Shown here: positions 12,899 to 23,836 of the stretch, one piece after another
Numbering within the stretch: position 1 is the first letter of the stretch
Layout: every line of letters starts with the position of its first letter
Assembly (NCBI GenBank): GCA_022376515.1
Contig: WTXI01000007.1
Span: 558,001-622,000 of the forward strand
Length of the DNA: 64,000 nucleotides
Origin: Lactifluus volemus
Lineage: Eukaryota > Basidiomycota > Agaricomycetes > Russulales > Russulaceae
Reading direction: 5' to 3'
The notes under the pieces: model-generated
Database searches by the model: none
The model's input: the letters and a program-made list of their open reading frames with translations, nothing else
Told to the model about the DNA's origin: nothing
Made by a program: the position numbers and the translations under genes

Positions 12899-13161
12899 TT
12901 GAGTCGTTTGAGACGAGATTTGGATGGGTTCAGCTTTTTCTATGCTTTATTATACTTTTCTCCTCTCTTTTCACAGGTCATCTCAGGCGGCAAATCTATC
13001 ATATTTATTATAATTGGCACATGGTAGTATTATTATTTCGTGAATTCAGTATGGGCGATATTTCGAGAGCACACATCCCGCATACCTCTGTCAAGCCAAA
13101 AGCAACAGAACAAATCATACAGTTGGAGTGTGCACAAGGCAGTCATCATTATTTATTGTGA
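12899..13161. other. Convergent intergenic spacer
   Basis: A spacer of 263 bases between the stop of the second RasGEF gene (+) and the stop of the MET30-like gene (-). It must hold both 3' ends. It is AT-rich in the middle (about 12940-13040), as expected for polyadenylation regions. No other feature was seen. Confidence 0.5.
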
Positions 13162-15390
13162 TCATACAGAAAAGGACCATATTCGTACGTGTCCATCGTC
13201 ACTTCCAGAAACGATTTTGTCTTCCCCAAGGGCGATGCAAGTTACCGCACCCGTGTGACCGACGAGCGTAGAGACGCACCGTCCGTCATCACGGCTCCAG
13301 ATCTATACGAGACACGTCAGAACAACTAGGAGATATAATGAGCAGCGAATGACAGTTATTACCTTGATGGTTCGGTCATGACTCCCGCTTACAACCCGCA
13401 TATCATTACAGGCTACCGCCCAAACGCCCTCGATATGTCCAAACAGTGTGTGCATGGCCTTGCCCGAATCAATTTCCCATAGTTTAACCGTGTTATCCAG
13501 GCTGCCGGAAACGAGTAGCAATTGAGGTTGCTTATTTTCCTGGGGCGACTGCCCCTCAACCGAAGTTGTCGTATAAACTTCGGCCAAGCGATCCGAATCA
13601 TCGACTGGGCGGTCTTGTGAGATGTGCTTTGCGGTATGACTTGCATCGAGGGTGAGCAAAGTCAAACTTTGTACCTGACCCACGTGACCCATAAACTGGC
13701 GCACGCACGTGCGGTGGGTGAGGTCCCACAGCCGTACGGAGCAGTCGTCAGATGCGGAGAACAACATATTACCTGGGGTGACCGGCTGTGGTGACGCATC
13801 GGGGATGGGTGAAGATGAGTCCGAGGTTGAGTCCCACAGCAGGACGGCATTGACCCAGTCTCGATGGCCACGTAAAGTAAAACACTCGCCAGTGGAAAAG
13901 TTCCATACTTTGATAGTAGTGTCAACACTCCCACTGGCGAGCACGGTAGAGTTGAAGTTGAGGCAGATAACGCCTTCGGTGTGCCCCTCCAAAGTGCGGA
14001 TACATTCCCCTGTGCGCCAGTTCCAGACACGAAGAGTGTGGTCCATACTGCCGGTGACGAGCTTGACTTGATCAAACTGGAGGGCACGCAAGCCGCGGGT
14101 GTGACCTCTGAGACAGCGGATTTCTTCGCCGGTCGCAAGATTCCATATGCGAGCTGTGCGGTCGTATGAACCCGTGATAAGAACGGGGAATGGCAAGTGT
14201 GGTAAGGTTTCACTAAATTGTAGGCACATGATACCGTTGGTGTGCCCCCTTAACGTCCGAACTGAGCATCGACCGCGTCGCCAATTGCGCTCGATTTTTA
14301 AGCGCTCAGAGTAGACATCCTTCCAAGGACGCGTCAATGCCGGCTCGACTGGAAATGACAGCGAGAGAGGTGAGGGTGATGGAGAACTTGGCGGGATAGA
14401 ATCGACACATGCATTGGTTGGAGTAGGCGCTGGTAATAACAAGGGAGTGGTGTGGATGGAGGGGGTTACGAGAGGAGAAGGATCAGGGCGGTGGCGTTTC
14501 GGAACGGAGGTCATCGTCAAGTCCTCTTGCTTCCGCTTGCCTTTTGAGGACGAGCTAGAGCCGGCCACGGGGGAGGGAGAAACGGAGACACCCAAGCGCC
14601 TTGGCTCAAGAATGGGAAGACACCAACCGCACTTTGCACACTTGGTGCCAATGTGCTGTTCGCAGATCTCGCGCCATAATACGTTGTCATCTGCTAAGGC
14701 CTTCCAATGACGCGATACTTGCGCAGCACGACATAATGATGTGGCGTCGAGATAGGCCAGAACTTTCAGAGAGACTTCGCGTGGGAAGATGCTAAAAGGG
14801 TCGATCCGGATAAGATGGCTGAGCGCATCGGTGAGGAGAGAGAGCTGAGAGAAACAGCACATAGTCAGGATACCCCGAAGAATAAGCTCGCGCCGAGGGT
14901 GTGGAGATGACGAGAAGCTCGCCCAGATGGCATTGATAGATTCCCTTTCCTCAAGGGGAAGATTGTCGAGGGCCTAGATACAAAGACGGCGTGAGCGAGG
15001 CGAGTTGTGACACGTAATAAGATAAAAGGGCGAAAAACTTTTACAGTCGGGCAAGGGCGAAGGAGAGAGAAGAGAAAAAAAAGATAGCGGGAAGGGAGGA
15101 CAGACCTGCTGAAGTTTCAGATTTGTGCCCTCATCTGCAATCCTTTGGTGTCGGACGCATAACTTGCGGGAAGTGGGCTGAACGAGGGGATGAGGGGATA
15201 AATAGTGGGAAGGGGGAGGGGGAGAGGAAGAATGAGAAAAGGTGGGGATGGGGATGTGGGTAGAGGTTGGGGTAGAAGGGTTCGTTTTCGTTGGGGTTGT
15301 AGTCGATTCGGTAGTCGAGCTTGGTGAGGAGGGAGGGAGACGAGCGGGCGGGAGAGTGTCACAGGAATGTGAATCAATGTTGTTGGACAT
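13162..15390 (-). CDS. MET30: MET30/sconB-type F-box WD40 protein (SCF ubiquitin ligase subunit)
   Basis: Exons on the minus strand: 15106-15390, 13363-14973 and 13162-13302. A Ser/Thr/Pro-rich N-terminus precedes a Met30-type segment (LILRGILTMCCFSQLSLL) that leads into an F-box with IFPREVSLKVLAYLD. A Cys cluster follows (CAKCGWCLPILE), as in fungal Met30/SconB. Seven WD40 repeats fill the C-terminal half, for example SGSHDRTIKIW and SGSDDGHVRIW. In other fungi this protein is the substrate adaptor of an SCF E3 ligase that represses sulfur-assimilation genes and affects the cell cycle. Binding to Skp1 through the F-box and substrate recognition by the propeller are inferred from the family. 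Two WD repeats carry long low-complexity inserts. It lies 290 bases downstream of the GSK-3 gene on the same strand. Confidence 0.88.
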
Positions 15391-15680
15391 TCGTTTTGTT
15401 GGGGTTGGGGTAGAAGGGTTACAAGTTATGGATAAAGGATGGTCATTTTTGTACTGTACTGTCCGATTCTCGTTCTAAGAATCATTCAATTTGCTTCAAA
15501 GATCGCGCAACCGATCACGTGGTACAGCCATTTCAATCAAGACGCGCGCCGTGTTGAGACCAGCACCAGCATACCATACACAATCGTAGGCTACTCTACA
15601 TCTCATCTCGCATCTCTCTCCCCGCCACAATACGCCAGAAAAGCGACCGGGCTATAACCTCTCCTGCAAGTAAAGATCAC

Positions 15681-17376
15681 TCAATCAAGCGTAATCCTCA
15701 ACTGCTCCAGTGGTATAGGTACAAAATTGTTCACGTCGATCGATCGTGACCTCAGCGCTTCCTCGCAGTGTGGTGGAACGAGTTTATGAATCAGATCTGG
15801 TCGAACCGAAAGCTCTGCAGATCACCGATACCGTTAGTCACAGCAATGTTCAACCAGCCTCGGCCTGGTACCAACCTTCCCGCGTGAAGTCAAATAACGG
15901 GGGAAACTCCTTCCCATTCGGCATCTTGGCTCCTTCGGCTCGCAGTTCGTCAAAAAATGGGTGTACCATCGCCTCGATGGCACTCAGCCGGACTTCAGGT
16001 GTGTACTCCAACAGCTTCGAGACAAGATCGATTGCCTCCGGTGCCGTGCGAGGCCGGAACACCTGTGTTCACCCGTCAGTATCGAGATTCTATACCCACA
16101 ACGGAATTTATCACACCTTAGAGAATGGGTGCGGCTTGATCTGCGGGAATTTGTGTTCCATGTAGTTCGGGTTCATCGTTTTTATCTGTTCACGTGACGG
16201 GGTCCCGAGAACCTTGATGATCTCAACTAGCTGGTCAATCCCGCTTTCACCAGGGAAAAGTGGTTGACCGAGCATCAACTCAGCCATCACACAACCCGTC
16301 GACCAGATATCTATGATAACGAGTCAGAATTGTCCAACAAGGCAAGCAACCCTTGAAATGATGGACACACCGATATTCGTCGTGTAATTCGTGGCCCCGA
16401 AAATCAATTCTGGCGCACGGTAGTAACGCGAACAGATGTAACTGACATTCGGTTCGCCTGCTACCAGGATTTTCGCTGAGCCAAAGTCACAGAGCTTGAG
16501 CACCCCTGTTGCCGGATTCAGAAGAAGGTTTTGTGGCTTGATGTCGCGATGGCAGATCCCAACGGAGTGAATATAAGCAAGAGAACGGAGCAGCTGGTAC
16601 ATATACAACTTGATTTGAAGCATCGGCATCGGTTGCTTGAGCTTGGCATAGTGACGACTTGCGCGATAGACAGTCTCTGGTACATATTCGAGAACTAGGT
16701 TGAGGTACACCTCATCTTTCTTCAAAAATTTGGACAAATGTCCATCGGTGAATTGACATGATTGGACCAAGCAGCACATACCTTGTCACCATTAGAATAA
16801 AAGAAGGCCTTCAAGTCGACCACATTTGGATGAGACACAAGTCTCATTATCTGCAACTCGCGATTCTGTATGACAACTCGATTAGTTATAGCCCTTTTTG
16901 AGAACGGTACGACGTGGTAAGATGATACAAAAGTTGACAAATAACTGACCTTGAACCGCTTGTCCTGTAAGACCTTCTTGATGGCGATATCCTCTCCGTT
17001 TTCAGGCTCGGAAACAAGCTTGGCCTGAAAGACGACGCCGAAGGAACCATTGCCGATAACTTTGCAATTCGTATAAGAAATGTCCCGGGTCTCGCCACTC
17101 TTGCCGTCGGAAGCAATGACTTTGACCACCTTTCGGGGATCATCGATGGCTAGGTGATGATAACATCAACGACGGTAGGTCTAGTGCAGAGTAAAGAGTG
17201 GAGGGAGGGAAAAGAACAACGATGGACTCAGGGTTGGGAGAGTGTGTGGCCAAAAAAGGTATGCACATCCGATTCGCGGCGAACGGAAAGAGAAACGGGA
17301 AGAGGGAGGGTGTGCCAAGGGATCCGGAGCACGCACGATTTATCTTTACACCATTAATTGGACCGTGTGTGGCCAT
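15681..17376 (-). CDS. GSK3: Glycogen synthase kinase 3 (Ser/Thr protein kinase)
   Basis: Seven exons: 17352-17376, 16950-17149, 16782-16865, 16371-16719, 16117-16310, 15876-16062, 15681-15814; 390 residues, the usual GSK-3 length. Visible motifs are the glycine loop [15 protein letters not shown], the catalytic lysine in IAIKKVLQD, the family signature PETVYR, the catalytic loop [17 protein letters not shown], the activation-loop tyrosine in [12 protein letters not shown], and the C-terminal [13 protein letters not shown] block. GSK-3 kinases are cytoplasmic and nuclear, prefer primed substrates, and act in stress response, meiosis and morphogenesis in fungi. All catalytic residues are present. 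The tiny 25-base first exon and its 202-base intron are the least certain part; the frame MATHGPIN joins exactly to [11 protein letters not shown]. Confidence 0.92.
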
Positions 17377-19973
17377 CGCAATGAGAAATTTGATGACGCC
17401 GTGAGGAAGTGAGAATGAGGAGGGGAGAGTGTGAGTTTCGGAGATGTGAAATTGGTCGTATGAACGGGTCGAGTGGTTGTGATCGGTGGAAAAGGGGGTT
17501 AGAGATGAAAGTATTGAATAAAACTGAAAAAGAAAGCAAAGACGGGGCGGCTATCTGGAGGTGGACCGGTGTAGATGGAGGGGAAGGGACAATGAGGGCA
17601 CTGAGATTGAGTGAAGGGGAATGAGTGTACCTTGTGACCCTCCACCGTGTACCACGTGTTTGGTTTTGATTGCTTCTTTCTCACGCTCGATAACCTAGTC
17701 TCCTGACCTACTCCGTCACTCTCGTCTCGTCTCGTCTCGTCTTAACCCCACTGCTCTTCGATCCCGCCTCGGCCCCTTAATATCCGATGCCTCCTTTCCC
17801 TCTGCCCCTTCAATCCTCATATTTTCGCTCTAGACTACCAAATTCTTATCCCCTTCTGATTCTCTCATCATTCATTCGAATTCGGTATCACAATTCCGTA
17901 AACGATATAGATCTCTCCGCGGCTCTGTTATACAGTTTCAGTAGTCCCCTAGTTTGATTATCCCTCGAAGAGTTTTTTGTGTGGCAATTCGTTCGTGATG
18001 TCTCTTCCCACTTGTCCAATTGTTGCGAGTTCAACTTGTGCGTCTAATTCAAATAGTTTAGGAAGATCCGGACGCCGAGAACGACTGCCGAAGCTGGTGA
18101 TAAGCTCTAATTTCGACACCTTGTTGCTACCCACTTAATGATGACCGTAACAATCATTTTATATGACAACTCTCACAATATTCTGGTGTAAGAAGCATGA
18201 CCTACTTCGGCGAAAACCGTGCACGTCGATCCCGGGCTCATTTGTATCCCATTACAACTGCTTATGAGCTTACGTTCTTAATATTCCTCAGTCCGGCCGC
18301 AAATCCCAGCTGATCTGAAAGCAGCACCATTCCGCCCTCGTTGAGCAGCGCAGCCACAGTTAAATTCCACGTGATCGCGCCCTTTTTTGCTCTCGACTTC
18401 CACCTCACCTTTCGCTCACCACAATGCGATGCTTATATGACTCAGGACTTTTGAAACTTCGGAAGTGTGATATTGAGCGCAGATAAACTGTCTCAAGGTT
18501 AATTGACTACTCCAAAGTGAACCACCTGCTCCAGGTCACTTTTTATTTTGCCGTCGGTTAGTGGAATGATTAGATGATGATAACTCGTCAACGTCGACGA
18601 CAAACAGTTCTCGGGTATACCGACAGTTAATGCACAAATCCCTTCGGAGTCTGACGCTTGCTCATAGCAATGCATGACAGTTGGGACTCGATCCTTCGTA
18701 AGTGTTGCCAATAGCGGAAGCTTATCGTTATCTCCATTCTCCATTAGAAAAGGCAGTCTCCACGACAGGGACCTTGCCCTGACCCCTCTACCCTTGGCTT
18801 TAGACATTCAGCTTGTGCTTTCCTCATCCGGAAGTCGCATCGATTGCCCTGACGAATTGTTATCCGTCATAAGGCTATTCGTTGCGGCTTGAGCTGTGAT
18901 GTTAGCACGCTGTTCCTTTTCCTCCTGAGCCTTCCACGTCGTGCGATCTCATCAGACTTCCGTGTTGGAATCCGTCCGCTTAGCAAGCCGAGAACGCGCC
19001 CGTGGTTCCCTGCGGTTATCCCTTTCCCGCGTCGTTTTGGGGTAGCGCTCTCGGAAGCGCTGCCGAGAACCTTTCTGTCTCGTCGGGGAACCTTCATTGC
19101 CGGACGTGTGTGCATCCAGTTATCATGTCGGGTTTCCCACGCACCGTTCAGAATCTCGTCTCTGAGGGTGGCATAGCTACTGACACTTCAACGGAGGATC
19201 CGCGTCTACGGCGTTGCGTCCCTTAAATTTGTCCTATCACACGCACAGGCGTAACCAAAGACTATTACAACAGGAGGCTGCGCACCGGTGTCAAATTGCA
19301 ATGAAATGAATTGGTAGTGGCCACGTTCCAGGGGTGGCGGTCTACCTTTCCGGTCCTATCTCGCGTATTATTGAATTTTATGCAGTGATTCCGTACTCAT
19401 AGCAAGAAGGGACACAAAACCACGCCACCAATTTTAACGATCAAAGTATGTACAGTATCACCGAAGAAGATTAGTTTAATGTGGGAAGTTTATGGAAGAC
19501 CCAGGAATGATCCTTACTCCTCATGTTGTTCTTCTTATGTGTCATCGCGTTATCACAAAGAAGCCTTAATCGTTTCTCAGCCGCACCCCCGCCTACAAGA
19601 TCGGTAGTGAGTGAGCTTGAGCCCGTTGCCGCGACAGGTGTGTCAATTGCGTGTACCCAGGGCACCGGCTTGGAAGAGTCCTTGGCTGTTCTCATCATTT
19701 TGGCACGTATCAAACCTAGGCTTTGGGAGGAAGGTTCTGAGCGCTAGGTCACTGATGAGCCGGTGCTTTGTCCGCCGTGTGAATGAAAAGTCTAGGTCCC
19801 GAGGACTACTTTGATGACGTAATGATTTTGTAAGAGGCTGACACGGTCACGAGGACTGACGCGAGATAACAAAGTTTTGGGTTCGAACATCCAACTTTGT
19901 CAAGGCGAGTATCACAACTTCATCCGTTTTCTTATCCTTCTTACCTTCTTTCTAGTCCCCACTCTCGCACAGT
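17377..19973. other. Gene-poor interval with GSK-3 upstream region
   Basis: About 2.6 kb without a supportable gene. The left part (17380-18000) is pyrimidine-rich on the plus strand, like a fungal promoter for the GSK-3 gene read leftwards, and contains the pentanucleotide repeat near 17720. The right part holds only short unsupported frames, among them a minus-strand frame of 102 codons at 18499-18807. Confidence 0.45.
17718..17742. repeat. (CTCGT)n microsatellite
   Basis: The pentamer CTCGT is repeated about five times in tandem, upstream of the GSK-3 start. It is a simple pyrimidine-biased repeat, possibly part of the promoter tract. Confidence 0.75.
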
Positions 19974-21245
19974 ATGTTCCGCACACGTTCGTTACCATCC
20001 GCTCATGAGCGCCCCTTGCTCTCCCCACCTCTATCGGCTTCAACTCCTTCCTTTCAAATGCCTACAGTGCTCATTCATCCACCAGAGGAAGAACAAGACG
20101 AGGCAATGCCTTGGTGCGCGTTCGACGCCAACAACGAGACAACACAGCCTGGGGCCGCATTTTCAACACCTGAGATGGAGGTGCTTCCTGATGCCTGGTC
20201 CGAGGCTGTACTTCCGACTGCAGAGCATGCACCGATATTTCACCGTGCGCAGGTGGATAGCAATGTGGTCATGCCACGACGTGGCCCTTCCGACCCCTCG
20301 TTTCCGGGAAAAGCAAACCTGCACAGGCTCTCATCGATACCTGAGAGCCCGAAGCGTGCCAAGGAGAGGGACGACGAGGATATCGTTGAGGTCATGAAGG
20401 TCCGCCGGGGAGAAGGTATGCTCGATGTCGCTTACGCACACGGCACCGTACCTGCGCGTAGGAGATCCAAGACGCTCCGCTCGCGAGCCGCCCAGGCTTT
20501 ACGCTCAATCAAGAATGTCGGGAAGGCGCCACGGAGACCAACGGCGGAACACGTAGTCCCTGCAAAGGAGAACGGCCACCCTCCCAAGACACTTACTCCC
20601 GTACATGTGCCTGCAACTGCAACTGCAGCTTTGGACAATCATAAGAAGTCCTTACCTACCCAGCCAAGCACGCCGCGGTTGAAAAGGCGGTTATCACAAC
20701 CACTATCCAATCTTTTCGGACGTGGGGCTGGCTCCTCGACTGTCGCCCAAAAACCCTCCGATATTATCGGCGTCGGGACTTCTTCTTCATCCCATTCCGG
20801 ACGTTTTCAAACTATGCCATACTCCCACAATAGATCCGCATCTACTTCCGCTCTGAACCTGGCATCTTTTGGGGCCGCTCGTCCCACGTCGCCGAGCTTC
20901 TCGCTTCGTAGCACCCGGCATAAATTCTCATTTGTCAATCTTCAGTCCATATTCTCCGGGAATTCGATGGGAACGAACGAACCTGAGCCAGAGCCTCAAC
21001 CGGTGACAGCAAGTCCCGAGCTGGATGGACCTGCGCTGTCACGAACAGTTGAGACACCGGTGGACGACGAAGGGTGGGACTCTGGGGAGGACTACGACTC
21101 ACCGCGGCGGCATGCCGGCCTTGGAGCGATGCACGGACATTTAGACGAAGACGAAGGCCTGTACCCAGAGCAGGAAATCAGCTTTGAGATGCGGCTAAAT
21201 TCTTTGCACTTTGACTCTTTCAGTTTGGATGCGGACATATTCTAG
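19974..21245 (+). CDS. Predicted disordered protein of unknown function, single exon
   Basis: An uninterrupted frame of 423 codons, which is exceptional in this intron-dense window, so it is very likely a real gene. I do not recognise the family. The protein is rich in Pro, Ser, Arg and acidic residues and should be largely disordered. It has a basic stretch near residues 155-185 (VPARRRSKTLRSRAAQALRS), several Ser-rich segments, an acidic region (EGWDSGEDYDSPRR) and a hydrophobic-acidic C-terminus (SFEMRLNSLHFDSFSLDADIF minus its last residue). There is no signal peptide or membrane segment. The start is the first ATG in the frame and lies after a pyrimidine-rich leader. A regulatory or scaffold role is possible but not shown. 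Confidence 0.7.
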   Translation: MFRTRSLPSAHERPLLSPPLSASTPSFQMPTVLIHPPEEEQDEAMPWCAFDANNETTQPGAAFSTPEMEVLPDAWSEAVLPTAEHAPIFHRAQVDSNVVMPRRGPSDPSFPGKANLHRLSSIPESPKRAKERDDEDIVEVMKVRRGEGMLDVAYAHGTVPARRRSKTLRSRAAQALRSIKNVGKAPRRPTAEHVVPAKENGHPPKTLTPVHVPATATAALDNHKKSLPTQPSTPRLKRRLSQPLSNLFGRGAGSSTVAQKPSDIIGVGTSSSSHSGRFQTMPYSHNRSASTSALNLASFGAARPTSPSFSLRSTRHKFSFVNLQSIFSGNSMGTNEPEPEPQPVTASPELDGPALSRTVETPVDDEGWDSGEDYDSPRRHAGLGAMHGHLDEDEGLYPEQEISFEMRLNSLHFDSFSLDADIF

Positions 21246-23836
21246 AGTCTCTATCTCCTCTCCTGCGCTGCGAAACTTGCCTGGTCATCTTTTCACGCAT
21301 GTGTACAAATATCAATCTCTGTCACGGCAGCGCCCATATATCTCTTTTTTTTTTCTTTTTCTTTATCATTTTCTTGTCTTACCGTCTTTGCAAAAACATC
21401 ACGCTGTGCTACTCATCGAAGTCATGTCGATGCTATCGTAATGCTTTCTATCGCTTTTGTTATGGAGTCTTAAAAACGAATAAAATATCTATTCATGCGG
21501 CTGGCCCTATACCTCAATTGGAATGCGTTATCATTTAATGAATTGCAAGAGTTGAAGGTATGTCAGTCAAGTATGTGCGTCTCTCTCACGTCTCCCGCCT
21601 CATTGGGACGTTTGCTAGCGCCAGTGTTCGAAAGCGACAATAACCACAAATACAAATAAACACACGTGGCTCATCTAACCTGATACGGAATCAGTTGATG
21701 GCTCTCATCATTCCTCAACATTATAATACAGTACATCACGAGGGTTTTTTGAATCTACAAACGCAGCTGTGGCCTACGACTCTGACATCTAAACACTGGC
21801 AGGGGCCGAATACGTGTGAAAAACTGTCTTGCGGACGCCGACGGCCTTGTAAAATCTATGAGTGTGCACGATCACATAACAGTCGCACATCACCCAAGAA
21901 TAACTTTCGTGTCGTCTCATCCTTTTCGAAACCTGCGGCGTGCTATCTCCTCCCTCACAACGCAGGAGATGAAGTGCGAAACCACTGGTCGTCACTACAG
22001 CTCTACTGACCTGCGTATATATAGAACGCGTGACAAGACTCACTGGCAGGACCAATGGCATAGCGACCATAGAAAGTATCTCGGATGTTCGTGATGGCAT
22101 GATGTTGACCCGACTCTTCGCTCCTTCTATGATTTGGGTGACATGGCGTTTCTTCTCGTTTCATTTACCAAGTCACAGTCCCTTTCAAGCGAGGGAGTAG
22201 TACCTTCTCACTTGAGGTGTTGACTTATCCTTGCAGACGCCTAATTTTGTTCTCGAGACAACCGACATCCCAAGGGTTGACAATGGCTCGGGGGATCCAG
22301 GACTCGGACCACGACTTACGGTGCAGTGGCTACGTGAACCAGATAATACGGTCATTACGACATTCCCCAGCGGTAGGCGCGTTGATCAGCGCGAAGATAC
22401 GCAACGACCTTTTGAGGCCATTTTACACTTATCCTATGGGAAACCTTTATGACAAAGTTGACAAGGATGGTGACGTGTATTTTAACGGAGAATACCGTCG
22501 CAGCCGTGGCGCTGGCATGACACTACTGATGGAACCAAGAAGGAACCCAACGAGTCTCCTCGGACGGACTGGGACTAGCCAGAAGATTCGCACATTGCAT
22601 AGCAGCTGGGGATGGCCGCCGCGATCTCTATGACGACTACCTTTTTGTTGGGTTTGTTGACCACCACCGACAAAATCGCGAAAGCAAAGCAAACGAGAGA
22701 ATAGGTTTTGAAATGGCGCGGTCTTTGCAATAATTTCGTGAACCTCCCTTATATCTCTATACACGTTCATCGCTTGCTGGCCTTCGTTATAGATGACACA
22801 TAATATTAAACGTGCAGACACTCCCATGTCTCATCTTTTCCCTTCTCTCACCAGAGGCATTTGCGTCGCCCGTCAGTGGCCTCATCGTCGAGCCATTCAT
22901 CGATGAGAGCGTTCATACCCACCTCTCGCACACCATCCGGGATGGTGGTGTCATATGTCATCGACCATTTGGAACAGGATGCACGGTTCAAGTCGTGCAA
23001 AGGCGTTAGCTTGTGCGAACATCTTGACGATATTTCGGTCAGTAATTTCCCAGCCGCATGGATGTCATCGAAACGCTCGCTTCGCGTAAATTCGGCAATT
23101 TTGTGCGAACGATTCTGCTGCTGTTTTTTTGACTTTGACTTTGACACGGGTGTTAGTAGTACAGCGGTAGCGCTGCGTTTCTCCTGGCGACGTCTTGAGC
23201 TCAAGGATGGCGCGGGCTCGCGTCTTGCTGTAAAGAGGAATGGCCAGGGAAGGATGCGTGCATTGGTAGGTTAGCCAATCTCGACACGCCGGTGTTATTG
23301 CCAGTGCCCGCCGACTCGGAGCTCGGGGTGGCAAAAAGCCTTGATGGCCGAACTGGTTTACGCCTAAACAAGTGATATTTCCCAGTGACATCACGATGAT
23401 GCGACTTTCAAAACGTCCTTACTAACTTCCCTACTGGTAACCTTAATTGACACCCGTTTGCCCTTGTGCAAAGTGACGCAACCAAGTTGTCGAACTTTGC
23501 ACCGACTGAGCATCCTGTTTATGGCACTGAGGTTCAGGCTAGTTTATCACCCCGGCACCTATTCAACATGAAGACTTTCCTGGTACGGTGGATCGTTGCC
23601 TTTTGTCTGCAGTGCTATTGGGTAGGACATAGAGGGCGGGGAAGCCCGATGTTAGATCTATTTGGGTAACGTGCACGCGACGGTGGACTATAATACAATA
23701 TCAAGGTGCTACAGATGTATGGGTTCGAAGGATAACAAGGATGAAAAACCGCTTCAGGACGGCAGAAAATTCGAATGCATGTGGAGAATCCAAAGCGAGG
23801 AATGAAGTCGCCCCAGTAATAAGATACACATATAGT
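21246..23836. other. Region with possible gene remnants, no firm model
   Basis: About 2.6 kb to the right of the disordered protein and downstream of the STE3-like gene. Two coding-looking stretches occur. On the plus strand, 22231-22640 shows two overlapping frames, one with VYFNGEYRRSRGAG, preceded by an acceptor-like TCCTTGCAG. On the minus strand, 22848-23204 contains HAAGKLLTEISSRCSHK and TTIPDGVREVGMNALIDEW. Neither could be extended into a complete spliced gene, and the families are not recognised. They may be decayed genes or parts of genes whose other exons I missed. A plus-strand frame at 21299-21538 ends in CVII and is discussed under findings. Confidence 0.3.

Noticed and set aside
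13709..14071. Plus-strand frame of 120 codons within the MET30-like gene
   Set aside because: Antisense to WD40-coding sequence; no independent support.
19840..19910. tRNA-like TTGGGTTCGAACATCCAA sequence
   Set aside because: The loop resembles a T arm, but no matching acceptor stem, D arm or anticodon arm can be folded upstream.
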